DNA of 40,233 bases, from positions 1 to 40,233 of the forward strand of contig DATBMA010000065.1 of NCBI GenBank assembly GCA_036555105.1. Reading direction: 5' to 3'. Positions 1 through 6,436 of this stretch are shown in pieces. The position numbers were made by a program, and so were the translations under genes. A model generated the notes under the pieces. The model did no database searches. It was not told the origin of the DNA and worked only from the letters and a program-made list of their open reading frames with translations. Source of the stretch: DATBMA01 sp036555105. GTDB lineage: Bacteria; Actinomycetota; Acidimicrobiia; Spongiisociales; ZC4RG35. Position 1 is the first letter of the stretch. Each line of letters begins with the position of its first letter.

Positions 1-141
1 CAGCAGCTCGGGATGGCCGGCCAGGCGCTCCGGCAGAGGAGGCAGGCGCCGGCTGTAGTCGAGCAGGGCTTCCAGCCGCAGTGGGGCCGGAGCAGTGGCG
101 AAGAGCCTCACAACATCATCGAGGCGCTCGAGGGCTGTCAC
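1..141 (-). CDS. sufE: SufE-like cysteine desulfuration protein (N-terminal 47 residues, runs off left edge)
   Basis: SufE accepts persulfide sulfur from a SufS-type cysteine desulfurase for Fe-S cluster assembly. Reading leftward from GTG at 141 gives an open frame of exactly 47 codons to the window edge. It contains the family hallmark RLEALLDYSRRLPPLPERL at about residues 22-40. The acceptor cysteine lies beyond the window. The frame stays open upstream to about 270, but holds no ATG, GTG or TTG before 141, and starting at 141 matches the usual short N-terminus. The Shine-Dalgarno is weak (GGGG about 8 nt upstream). The gene is divergent from the rhodanese at 320, a pairing that fits sulfur trafficking. 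The family call is firm; the exact start is less so. Confidence 0.8.
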   Translation of the reverse strand, partial: MTALERLDDVVRLFATAPAPLRLEALLDYSRRLPPLPERLAGHPELL

Positions 142-167
142 CGGGATCGCCCCGGCGTCTTGATAAG

Positions 168-183
168 CACTATGCAGATAGTG
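168..183. promoter_or_regulatory. 16-bp palindrome in the sufE/sseA divergent region
   Basis: CACTAT-GCAG-ATAGTG is a perfect inverted repeat with 6-bp arms and a 4-nt spacer. It sits in a short AT-rich stretch, 27 nt upstream of the sufE start. Position and symmetry suggest an operator; no regulator is identified. Confidence 0.4.
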
Positions 184-274
184 TAAATAGAGGTCGAAGT
201 CTTGTTCCTGGAGGCGGTGTTGCTCACGCAGCGGCGGCGATGTACCCGAGGATGGCGCTGATACCGACCTTCAC

Positions 275-295
275 GCGAGCGCAGCGAGCGCTCGC
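275..295. repeat. Small inverted repeat upstream of the rhodanese gene
   Basis: GCGAGCG (275-281) and CGCTCGC (289-295) can form a 7-bp stem with a 7-nt loop in the leader of the rhodanese mRNA. It lacks a T-tract, so it is not a terminator. Role unknown. Confidence 0.3.
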
Positions 296-319
296 CCGAA
301 TCTTGCCTGGGAGGCTGGA

Positions 320-1177
320 ATGACGAACAAGATCGATGGCTACGCCCATCCCGACAAACTGGTGTCGACCGAATGGCTCCAGGAGCACTTGGGGGATCCC
401 GGCCTGGTGGTGGTGGAGTCGGACGAGGACGTCCTCCTCTACGACACCGGCCACATCCCCGGCGCCATCAAGCTGGACTGGCATCTCGACCTGAACGACC
501 CAGTGATCCGCGACTACCGCGATCCGGAGGCGTTTGCCGCCCTGCTTTCTTCCAAGGGCATCGCCCGAGACGACACCATCGTCTTCTACGGCGACAACTT
601 CAACTGGTGGGCTGCCTACGCCCTCTGGGTGTTCACCCTCTTCGGGCACGAGGACACCAGGCTGCTGGACGGGGGGCGCCAGAAGTGGGCGGCCGAGGGC
701 AGAGAAGTGACGACCGAGGTCACGACCCGAACCCAGACCGAGTATCCGGTGGTCAACAGGGACGACAGCGCCATCCGGGCATTCCGGACCGACGTCGACG
801 CCCACATCGACTCCGGTCGCAAGCTGATCGACGTGCGCTCACCGGAGGAGTACACCGGCGAGCTGATCCACATGCCCAACTATCCCCAGGAGGGGGCCCT
901 GCGGGGAGGCCACATCCCCGGCGCCAAGAACGTGCCGTGGAAGCGGGCCACATTGGAGGATGGTTCCTTCAAGCCGGTTGACGAGCTGAAAGCGCTGTAT
1001 GAGGGCGAGGCCGGGCTCAGCTCCGGCGAGGACGTCATCGCCTACTGCCGGATCGGCGAGCGCTCGAGTCATACATGGTTCGTGCTCTCGCACCTGCTCG
1101 GCTATCCCAAAGTCAGGAACTACGACGGCTCCTGGACGGAGTGGGGCAACCTGGTGAGGGCGCCGATCGAGCGCTGA
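320..1177 (+). CDS. sseA: Thiosulfate/3-mercaptopyruvate sulfurtransferase (tandem rhodanese)
   Basis: This 285-residue enzyme moves sulfane sulfur from thiosulfate or mercaptopyruvate to a thiophilic acceptor through a cysteine persulfide. It has two rhodanese domains, at about 13-130 and 155-280. The N-terminal domain has the fold signature DTGHIPGA but no loop cysteine (GDNFNWW instead), as usual for the structural domain. The C-terminal domain has the active loop CRIGER starting at Cys243, followed by SSHTW, the pattern seen in actinobacterial SseA-type enzymes. The CRIGER loop favours thiosulfate as donor, but substrate cannot be fixed from sequence. GGGAGG precedes the ATG. The divergent sufE neighbour supports a role in sulfur delivery. 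Confidence 0.9.
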   Translation: MTNKIDGYAHPDKLVSTEWLQEHLGDPGLVVVESDEDVLLYDTGHIPGAIKLDWHLDLNDPVIRDYRDPEAFAALLSSKGIARDDTIVFYGDNFNWWAAYALWVFTLFGHEDTRLLDGGRQKWAAEGREVTTEVTTRTQTEYPVVNRDDSAIRAFRTDVDAHIDSGRKLIDVRSPEEYTGELIHMPNYPQEGALRGGHIPGAKNVPWKRATLEDGSFKPVDELKALYEGEAGLSSGEDVIAYCRIGERSSHTWFVLSHLLGYPKVRNYDGSWTEWGNLVRAPIER

Positions 1178-1257
1178 CGGCGAACGCGTACGAGGTGCGA
1201 CGTGCGACCTCGAGAACGTGTGACCGTGCGACCGTGCGACCGTCGAGACCGTTGAGC

Positions 1258-1615
1258 GGCGAGCCCACCTGTAAGCCGGATTCTGTCCGCAGCAGCGCTG
1301 CGGGACGGCCATCCCTCTAGGACGCCGGTTGCCCGACGCCTCCAGCGGCCTACCCGGGACTTGATCGGCGGGCCGCCGGCGTCCCTGCTTGGCCTTGCTC
1401 CGGATGGGGTTTGCCGAGCCGTGCGGTCACCCGCACGCTGGTGGGCTCTTACCCCGCCGTTTCACCCTTGCCTGTGCCCGAAGGCCATCGGCGGTCTGCT
1501 CTCTGTTGCACTTTCCGTCGGGTCGCCCCGCCTGGGAGTTGCCCAGCATCCTGCCCTCTGGAGTCCGGACTTTCCTCGGGGGCTCTCGCCCTCGCGGCCG
1601 TCCGGTGGGCTCGCC
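1258..1615 (-). ncRNA. rnpB: RNase P RNA, bacterial type A
   Basis: The minus strand carries the catalytic RNA that trims tRNA 5' leaders. Diagnostic elements in order are GAGGAAAGTCCGGACTCC (ending near 1560), GGGCAGGATGCTGGG, a GTGCAACAGAGAGCAGACC block near 1500, GGGTAAGAGCCCACC near 1440, and the 3' element ACAGAATCCGGCTTACA near 1270-1287. The ends pair as a perfect 12-bp P1 helix (GGCGAGCCCACC at 1615-1604 with 1269-1258), which sets a length of about 358 nt. A TACCCT -10-like box lies 8 nt upstream of the 5' end. The 5' domain is duplicated immediately upstream (see 1634-1735). Confidence 0.95.
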
Positions 1616-1623
1616 AGCAGCCA

Positions 1624-1629
1624 AGGGTA
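1624..1629 (-). promoter_or_regulatory. Proximal -10-like box of rnpB
   Basis: TACCCT (TAnnnT) ends 8 nt before the first P1 base at 1615, the right distance for initiation at the mature RNA end. No clear -35 is visible. An equivalent box lies at 1724-1729, in front of the duplicated 5' domain. Confidence 0.45.
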
Positions 1630-1633
1630 GTGG

Positions 1634-1735
1634 GAGGTTGCCCAGGCTGTTCTGGGCTTCGGAGTCCGGACTTTCCTCGGGGGCTCTCGCCCTCGCGGCC
1701 CTCCGGTGGGCTCGCCATGGCGGAGGGTAGCGGGG
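1634..1735 (-). repeat. Partial tandem duplication of the rnpB 5' domain and its -10 box
   Basis: Bases 1661-1716 match 1560-1615 at 55 of 56 positions (one difference, 1600 versus 1701), at a 101-bp offset. The copy holds the P1 5' strand and the GAGGAAAGTCCGGACTCC core. More diverged similarity extends on both sides: GGGAGGTTGCCCAG versus GGGAGTTGCCCAG on one, and the AGGGTA (-10) box on the other. A transcript from the distal box (TACCCT at 1729-1724) would carry two 5' domains competing for one 3' P1 strand. Confidence 0.85.
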
Positions 1736-1758
1736 ACAGAGAGGTCGCCTCCCTGGGA

Positions 1759-2151
1759 TCAAGCCGGGCCCGCCGGGCCGGGCCCTGCCTTGCGCCGGCC
1801 CGCCCAGGTCCCTGCCGCGCCGCCCACGACGACAGCCAGCAAACAGAGGATGAGCACTTGCAGGAGGGGGGCAGGACTGCCACCAAGTCTGGCGACCACG
1901 AGCACCACTCCGGCGAAGCCGAGGGCAGCCACCGAACCGTGGAAGCGAGGCGAGTGGAGGGCGAGCCGGCCTGCCACCCAGCCGGCGAAGCCGAGACCGA
2001 CCAGTGTTCCAACCGTGATGGCCGCCAGGGGCGCGCCTTCGACTCCCAACAATTCGAGAAGCGGCCACACCAACAGACCGCTCAGGGTGGCGGTGACGCC
2101 ACCGGCGCCGACGCCCGCCAATACCGTTCCCCAGCGCAATGTGCCCAGCAC
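1759..2151 (-). CDS. Small four-helix membrane protein, unknown function
   Basis: The 130-residue protein has four hydrophobic segments, at about 8-32, 39-60, 70-88 and 95-116, with a basic, Gly/Pro-rich cytoplasmic-looking tail. There is no recognisable catalytic motif. The layout resembles short TIGR04086-type membrane proteins, but that is only a loose resemblance. It lies upstream of rnpB on the same strand and is divergent from the aquaporin. ATG at 2151 is the first start in frame. Confidence 0.65.
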   Translation of the reverse strand: MLGTLRWGTVLAGVGAGGVTATLSGLLVWPLLELLGVEGAPLAAITVGTLVGLGFAGWVAGRLALHSPRFHGSVAALGFAGVVLVVARLGGSPAPLLQVLILCLLAVVVGGAAGTWAGRRKAGPGPAGPA

Positions 2152-2226
2152 TCAATCCACGTGGTCCAAGCACCCGGATCGTAGAGTTACAGGCGTAAGC
2201 GGCCGGCGGGCCGACGGGAGGGAACC

Positions 2227-2877
2227 GTGAACTGGAACCGTTACCTGGGCGAGTTGCTCGGGACTTTCACCTTGGTCTTCATCGGGTCGATGTCGATCCT
2301 GGCGGCGAACAACATGACTGCGCCGATTCTGGCGGTGGTGCCGTTCGGCTTCGGTCTGGCCCTTCTGGCCGGGATCTTCGCGGTCGGCTACCGGTCAGGC
2401 GGCCACTTCAACCCCGCCGTCTCGGTGGCCATGTTCCTCGACGGCCGGTTGGGATTCACCGACATGTTGATGTACTGGGTGTTTCAGATCCTCGGAGCGC
2501 TCGGCGCCTCGGCGGCGATCCTGGCCGTCACCGATCAGGCCACGGTGGCGACGACCGCGACCACCTTCACCGACTCCACGGTGGCACTGGTCACCGAGAT
2601 CGCCCTGACCACCATCTTCGTCCTGGTCATCGTGGCGGCAACCCGCAAGGCGCCGGCCGTAGCCGGCTTCGTGATCCCGCTCACGCTGGTAGCGGTCCAT
2701 CTCGCGGGCATCCCGTTTTCGGGTGCGTCCGTCAACCCCGCCCGATCGATCGGCCCTGCGGTGGTGGGGAACGTGTACGGCGGTCTGTGGGTCTACCTGG
2801 TCGGGCCAATGGTCGGCGGCCTGCTGGCTTGGGTCCTTTGGCGCATCACCCGCGAGGAGGCTGACGCCACGAGCTGA
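2227..2877 (+). CDS. Aquaporin (MIP family, AqpZ-like)
   Basis: This is a 216-residue channel with six predicted membrane helices and both half-helix NPA motifs: NPA at 62-64 (in GGHFNPAVSVA) and NPAR at 170-173 (in GASVNPARS). Arg173 is the selectivity-filter arginine, and His158 matches the filter histidine of water-selective AqpZ. The filter position before SVNPAR is Ala rather than the Thr of AqpZ. These features favour water over glycerol. GTG at 2227 is preceded by GGGAGGG. It is a single-gene unit, divergent from a small membrane protein and convergent with the next gene. Confidence 0.9.
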   Translation: MNWNRYLGELLGTFTLVFIGSMSILAANNMTAPILAVVPFGFGLALLAGIFAVGYRSGGHFNPAVSVAMFLDGRLGFTDMLMYWVFQILGALGASAAILAVTDQATVATTATTFTDSTVALVTEIALTTIFVLVIVAATRKAPAVAGFVIPLTLVAVHLAGIPFSGASVNPARSIGPAVVGNVYGGLWVYLVGPMVGGLLAWVLWRITREEADATS

Positions 2878-2891
2878 GCGGGGCAGCGCCG

Positions 2892-3323
2892 TCAGATCAG
2901 GAGGTCGTGGCCGTAGTCCTCGAGGCCGACCACCCAGCCGGTCGGCAGGCCCCAGTGCCGGGCCCCGCGCACGACCTCATCCATGTACTCCGATGAAGGG
3001 GGATGCTCGTCGGAGGCATCCAGGTCGACGTAGGTGACGACGTCGTATTTGTTCCCTTCCCGATCTACCGCCCTTTGCTCGGAGGGGGCGCGTCCCTCCT
3101 CGGCTTCGGCGGCGGCGATGGCTGCCGAGTCTGCTGCAGGCACCTCGAATACCGCCCCCCATACCGTGTGCCCCGGATCGGCCACAACCGTGGGAAGACC
3201 TCCGTCGATGGTGAAGGCGAGGCGGGTCTCCGGGAGATGGGCGATGAATCGGAACTCGGCCTTGGGCGCGGTTGCCGACAGGCGCGTCGGATCCATGAGG
3301 CCCGCATAGGCGAAATAGAGCAT
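2892..3323 (-). CDS. Gamma-glutamylcyclotransferase-like (GGCT fold) protein
   Basis: This 143-residue protein has the GGCT/AIG2 layout. The N-terminal strand motif YFAYAGLM corresponds to YFAYGSNM of the family, followed by a LPETRLAFT strand. A GAVFEV strand comes next, then an AEAEEG helix whose Glu76 aligns with the catalytic glutamate of gamma-glutamylcyclotransferases. Members release 5-oxoproline from gamma-glutamyl compounds or act on related amides. Substrate cannot be assigned. The substrate-loop motif departs from consensus (AGLM for GSNM), so activity is uncertain. It is divergent from the fur gene across an inverted repeat. Confidence 0.7.
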   Translation of the reverse strand: MLYFAYAGLMDPTRLSATAPKAEFRFIAHLPETRLAFTIDGGLPTVVADPGHTVWGAVFEVPAADSAAIAAAEAEEGRAPSEQRAVDREGNKYDVVTYVDLDASDEHPPSSEYMDEVVRGARHWGLPTGWVVGLEDYGHDLLI

Positions 3324-3335
3324 GCGGAGCGGATT

Positions 3336-3358
3336 GTAGAAGCGAGCCCGACTTCTAC
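3336..3358. promoter_or_regulatory. Inverted repeat, candidate operator of the fur-cbiMQO operon
   Basis: GTAGAAG (3336-3342), nine bases, then CTTCTAC (3352-3358) form a perfect 7-9-7 inverted repeat between two divergent genes. It ends 9 nt before the Fur GTG start. No Shine-Dalgarno is visible there, so the mRNA may be nearly leaderless and the site would cover the promoter. Autoregulation by the adjacent Fur protein is the simplest reading. Confidence 0.5.
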
Positions 3359-3367
3359 CCTCGCCTG

Positions 3368-3814
3368 GTGAATCCCGAGGTCGATGAACTGCTGTCGGCG
3401 CTGCGACGCCACGGCCTGCGGATCACTCCCGCCCGCCGGGCCGTGTGCCAGGTTCTGGCCGGTGCTCCTGATCAACACCTGACGGCGGTGGAGCTGCACA
3501 AGAAGGTCGAGGCCCGGATGGGCCGGCCGGTCGACCCGTCCACGATCTATCGGACCATCGACACCCTGGAGGAAGCCGGGCTGCTCCATCACGTGCATCT
3601 CGGGCATGGTGCGGGAGTCATCCACCTTTCGACCGAGGACTCGCACCATCACATCACCTGTGATGTCTGCGGACGCACGGTCGATCTGCCTGCCAAGCAG
3701 GCCGACCGTATCCTGAGGGCCCTGTTGACCCGGAACGGATTCGAAGCCGGTTCCCTCCACTTCGCCCTCGTGGCCACGTGCACCGACCACACGAAGAAGG
3801 GTGACGCCCGCTAA
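3368..3814 (+). CDS. Fur-family metal-responsive repressor
   Basis: A 148-residue Fur superfamily regulator. Residues 1-80 form the winged helix (LRITPARRAV, then DPSTIYRTIDTLEEAGLL as the recognition helix). Residues 85-140 form the metal-binding dimerisation domain, with a DSHHHITCDVCG motif giving His93-95 and Cys98/Cys101. The usual second CxxC near the C-terminus is replaced by CTDH (Cys138, His141), so the structural zinc site is altered or absent. The operon with cbiMQO, 32 nt downstream, suggests it senses cobalt or nickel (Nur-like) rather than iron. The metal is an inference from context. Confidence 0.85.
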   Translation: MNPEVDELLSALRRHGLRITPARRAVCQVLAGAPDQHLTAVELHKKVEARMGRPVDPSTIYRTIDTLEEAGLLHHVHLGHGAGVIHLSTEDSHHHITCDVCGRTVDLPAKQADRILRALLTRNGFEAGSLHFALVATCTDHTKKGDAR

Positions 3815-3846
3815 TCTACATGCAAGTCACTCGCAGGAGGGCGAGG

Positions 3847-4815
3847 GTGCACATTCCGGATGGGTTCATCAATCTGGGGACTTCGGCGGCGGCCGGAGTG
3901 ATCTCGGCGGCGACGGTCGGGGTCTCACTCAAGAAGGCCAGCCAGGAGCACGATCGGATCATCCCGATGGCGGGGCTGACGGCTGCCTTCATCTTCGCCC
4001 TCCAAATGTTGAACTTCCCCGTCGGGGCTGGGGTGAGCGGTCACCTGCTGGGTGGGGCATTGGCGGCGGTGCTGGTGGGACCATGGGTGGGAACGTTGGT
4101 GATGTCTGTCGTTTTGATCGTGCAGGCACTCCTCATCGCGGACGGTGGCCTCAGCGCCCTCGGGCTGAACGTTCTGAACATGGGCATCGTCGCGGTCTGG
4201 GTTGGGTGGCTCCTGTTCAGGGGTCTCACCAAGGCCCTTCCCAAGACCACCGGCTGGGCGATCGTCTCCTCGATGCTGGCGGCTTTCGTGTCGGTGGTGG
4301 CGGCCGCTATCGCCTTCACGATCGAGTACGCCATCGGCGGGCAGGGCGGCGCCTCCCTGAGCACGGTCTTGACCGGGATGGTGGGAGTCCACGCCCTCAT
4401 CGGCATCGGTGAGGCGATCATCACCGGGGTGGTGTTGGGGGCGGTGCTGGCCGTGCGTCCCGACCTGGTGGCCGGAGTGGAGGGGGTCGACCTCGCACCG
4501 ACCAGGAGTGCTCCATCGGCCAGAGCGGTGTGGGCGTTTGTGGTCGGAGGGATGGTGGTGGCTCTGGCGCTGGTGTTCTTCGTGGCCCCGCTGGCCGACC
4601 CCGATCCCGACGGGCTGAACTTCGTCGCCATCGACACCGGTTTCGACCACACCGAGCAGCCCTCCCCGATCGACACGCCGCTGGCCGGTTACGGGGTGAA
4701 GGGGATAGAAGATGATCGGGTCGGGACGATCACTGCCGGCGCGATCGGGACCGTGGTCGTTTTCGGAATCGGCCTGGGCTTGGTCGCTCTCGTTCGACGG
4801 CGAAGGACCGCTTGA
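3847..4815 (+). CDS. cbiM: Cobalt/nickel ECF transporter S component CbiM with fused CbiN-like domain
   Basis: This is the substrate-specific membrane component of an energy-coupling-factor importer for Co2+ or Ni2+. The start was placed at GTG 3847, not the in-frame ATG at 3820, because it gives the invariant N-terminus MHIPDGF, whose His2 and amino terminus ligate the metal. AGGAGGG lies 5 nt upstream. The GVSGHLLGG motif supplies a further conserved histidine, and about seven helices follow. The C-terminal part (about residues 235-320) has the PDGL motif and a last helix, which corresponds to CbiN/NikN fused to CbiM. Total length is 322 residues. Its stop overlaps the cbiQ start. Confidence 0.9.
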   Translation: MHIPDGFINLGTSAAAGVISAATVGVSLKKASQEHDRIIPMAGLTAAFIFALQMLNFPVGAGVSGHLLGGALAAVLVGPWVGTLVMSVVLIVQALLIADGGLSALGLNVLNMGIVAVWVGWLLFRGLTKALPKTTGWAIVSSMLAAFVSVVAAAIAFTIEYAIGGQGGASLSTVLTGMVGVHALIGIGEAIITGVVLGAVLAVRPDLVAGVEGVDLAPTRSAPSARAVWAFVVGGMVVALALVFFVAPLADPDPDGLNFVAIDTGFDHTEQPSPIDTPLAGYGVKGIEDDRVGTITAGAIGTVVVFGIGLGLVALVRRRRTA

Positions 4816-5579
4816 GCGGCTCCCACGCCCACGCCCTCTACTTTCACGGCCATAGTGCCGTTCACCGTCTTCCCGGTGCGGTCAAGCTGGCGGCTCTCTT
4901 CGTTTACGTGTTGGCGGTCGTAGCCACGCCTCCGACGTTCTTCCCAGCCATGGTCGTTCATGTCGCAGTCCTGCTGACCGCCCTCGCCTTCTCCGAGCTC
5001 CCGGTTGGCTTCTTCCTGCGTCGCCTGCTGGTTGACATCCCCTTCGTCCTCTTCGCCCTCTTCCTTCCGCTGGTGGGGACGGCCCCCCACATCGAGGTGG
5101 GTTTCCTGAGCCTCTCGGTGCCAGGTCTCTACGCCGCGTGGAACATCATCGTGAAGGCCACTCTTGGAGTGGGAGCTTCAGTGATCGTCGGCGGGACGAC
5201 CGAAGTCCCGGAGATCGTGGCCGGGCTGGAGCGGCTGCGGGTCCCCCGTCTGATGACGGCGATCATCTCCTCGATGGTGCGATACATGGAGGTGGTTGGC
5301 GACGAGTTCAAGCGGGCTCGCATCGCTATGGAAGCCCGAGGGTTCCGGGCGCGCTGGCTGGGGCATGCTCGCCCTCTCGCCACCTCGGCTGGCGCCCTCT
5401 TCATACGGTCCTACGAGCGCGGTGAGCGTGTGTATCAGGCGATGGCGGCCCGCGGCTTCACCGGGCATATGCCGGACCTCGAGGAACGCGGACCTATCTC
5501 GCCGGGCCAGTGGGCGACAGGGCTGGCGCCGGCCGCGGTCTCACTGGTCGCGGCGGCAGCCGCGCTGCTGCTGACATGA
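4812..5579 (+). CDS. cbiQ: ECF transporter transmembrane (T) component CbiQ
   Basis: The 255-residue coupling component links CbiM to the ATPase. It has four to six hydrophobic segments and the two Ala-Arg-Gly coupling motifs of T components: ARIAMEARGF at about 168-177 and YQAMAARGF near 207-215. The TTG start at 4812 sits in TTGA, overlapping the cbiM stop, and is followed by a typical HRLPGAVKL region. The gene end overlaps cbiO in ATGA. Translation is probably coupled along the operon. Confidence 0.9.
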   Translation: MSGSHAHALYFHGHSAVHRLPGAVKLAALFVYVLAVVATPPTFFPAMVVHVAVLLTALAFSELPVGFFLRRLLVDIPFVLFALFLPLVGTAPHIEVGFLSLSVPGLYAAWNIIVKATLGVGASVIVGGTTEVPEIVAGLERLRVPRLMTAIISSMVRYMEVVGDEFKRARIAMEARGFRARWLGHARPLATSAGALFIRSYERGERVYQAMAARGFTGHMPDLEERGPISPGQWATGLAPAAVSLVAAAAALLLT

Positions 5580-6313
5580 GCTGCGCTCTGCGGGTTGCCG
5601 GGCTCCGCTTCTCCTATCCCGACGGGACGTCCGTTCTCGACGGAGTCGACCTCAGCATCGGACATGGCGAGCGGGTGGCGTTGCTGGGGCCCAACGGCGC
5701 CGGCAAGACCACATTGCTCCTCCACCTGATCGGCGTCCTGACGGCCGCGGATGGCACGATCGAGGTAGGCGAGGTCGAACTTCGGAAGGAGAGCCTGCAG
5801 GAGGTCCGGAGCCGGATCGGGCTGGTCTTCCAGGACCCTGACGACCAGCTGTTCATGCCGACCGTCCGCCAGGACGTCGCCTTCGGGCCGGCCAACTATG
5901 GCCTGAGGGGTGATGAGCTGAGCAATAGGGTCCGACGGTCGCTCGAAGAGGTGGACAGCTTCGAGTTGGCCGAACGCGCTCCCCACCACCTCTCCGGCGG
6001 GGAGCGGAGGAGAGTGGCCATCGCTACCGTGCTGGCCGTGCGGCCCCAGGTCCTGGTGCTCGATGAGCCCACCGCCAATCTCGATCCGGCCGGCCGCCGC
6101 GAGCTGGCCGAGCTGCTGGAGACGATCGAGACCACACAACTCATCGTGACCCATGACCTCCCGTTCGCACTCAGGCTCTGCCGCCGCAGCTTGATCATGA
6201 GCGAAGGCAGGATCGTCGCCGACGGAGTCACCGCCGACCTGCTCGCCGACACTGCGTTGATGGCAGCCAACCGTCTGGAGCTCCCGCATGGGTTTGAGCT
6301 GTCGGGCGCGTGA
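5576..6313 (+). CDS. cbiO: ECF transporter ATPase CbiO
   Basis: This ATP-binding subunit powers cobalt/nickel uptake. ATG at 5576 was chosen because it overlaps the cbiQ stop (ATGA) and gives the normal N-terminus; upstream codons would be read through cbiQ. The 245-residue protein has Walker A GPNGAGKTT, Q-loop VFQDPDDQ, signature LSGGE, Walker B LVLDEPT and the H-loop VTHD. The last 17 residues, starting MAANRLELPHGFELS, are encoded again downstream (6389-6436) as MAANRLVLPDGFELS. The present stop at 6311-6313 therefore looks secondary, created by a duplication. Confidence 0.92.
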   Translation: MSCALRVAGLRFSYPDGTSVLDGVDLSIGHGERVALLGPNGAGKTTLLLHLIGVLTAADGTIEVGEVELRKESLQEVRSRIGLVFQDPDDQLFMPTVRQDVAFGPANYGLRGDELSNRVRRSLEEVDSFELAERAPHHLSGGERRRVAIATVLAVRPQVLVLDEPTANLDPAGRRELAELLETIETTQLIVTHDLPFALRLCRRSLIMSEGRIVADGVTADLLADTALMAANRLELPHGFELSGA

Positions 6314-6436
6314 GGTGCCGTGGATGGCAGCTGACGGTCTGAAACGGCCCCCATGGGTTTGAGCTGTCGGGCGCGTGAGGTGCCGTGGATGGCAGCCAAC
6401 CGTTTGGTACTCCCGGACGGGTTTGAACTGTCCTAG
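6260..6436 (+). repeat. Triple tandem repeat of the cbiO 3' end
   Basis: Three copies start at ATGGCAG: 6260-6323, 6324-6388 and 6389-6436 (periods 64 and 65). Copies 1 and 2 share about 45 identical bases around CATGGGTTTGAGCTGTCGGG. Copy 1 is the end of cbiO. Copy 2 is frameshifted (MAADGLKRPPWV, stop at 6360). Copy 3 reads MAANRLVLPDGFELS, 13 of 15 residues identical to CbiO's end, and its TAG overlaps the GTG of the next gene (TAGTG). Copy 3 therefore keeps the ancestral operon junction. Confidence 0.9.
6389..6436 (+). CDS. 15-residue micro-ORF, remnant CbiO C-terminus
   Basis: The third repeat copy can be read as its own ORF. ATG at 6389 lies 8 nt after GAGG, and the product MAANRLVLPDGFELS ends at TAG overlapping the GTG of the downstream gene by one base. 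It may relay ribosomes into that gene. Translation is unproven; it may be only a relic. Confidence 0.4.
   Translation: MAANRLVLPDGFELS

Noticed and set aside
1222..1244. Short 8-bp repeats (GACCGTGC) between the rhodanese gene and rnpB
   Set aside because: Only two and a half short units in a GC-rich spacer; no spacer-repeat structure, too little to call a functional repeat or CRISPR.
2154..2170. CACGTG palindrome upstream of the aquaporin gene
   Set aside because: A 6-bp palindrome is expected by chance in this composition; no extended symmetry.
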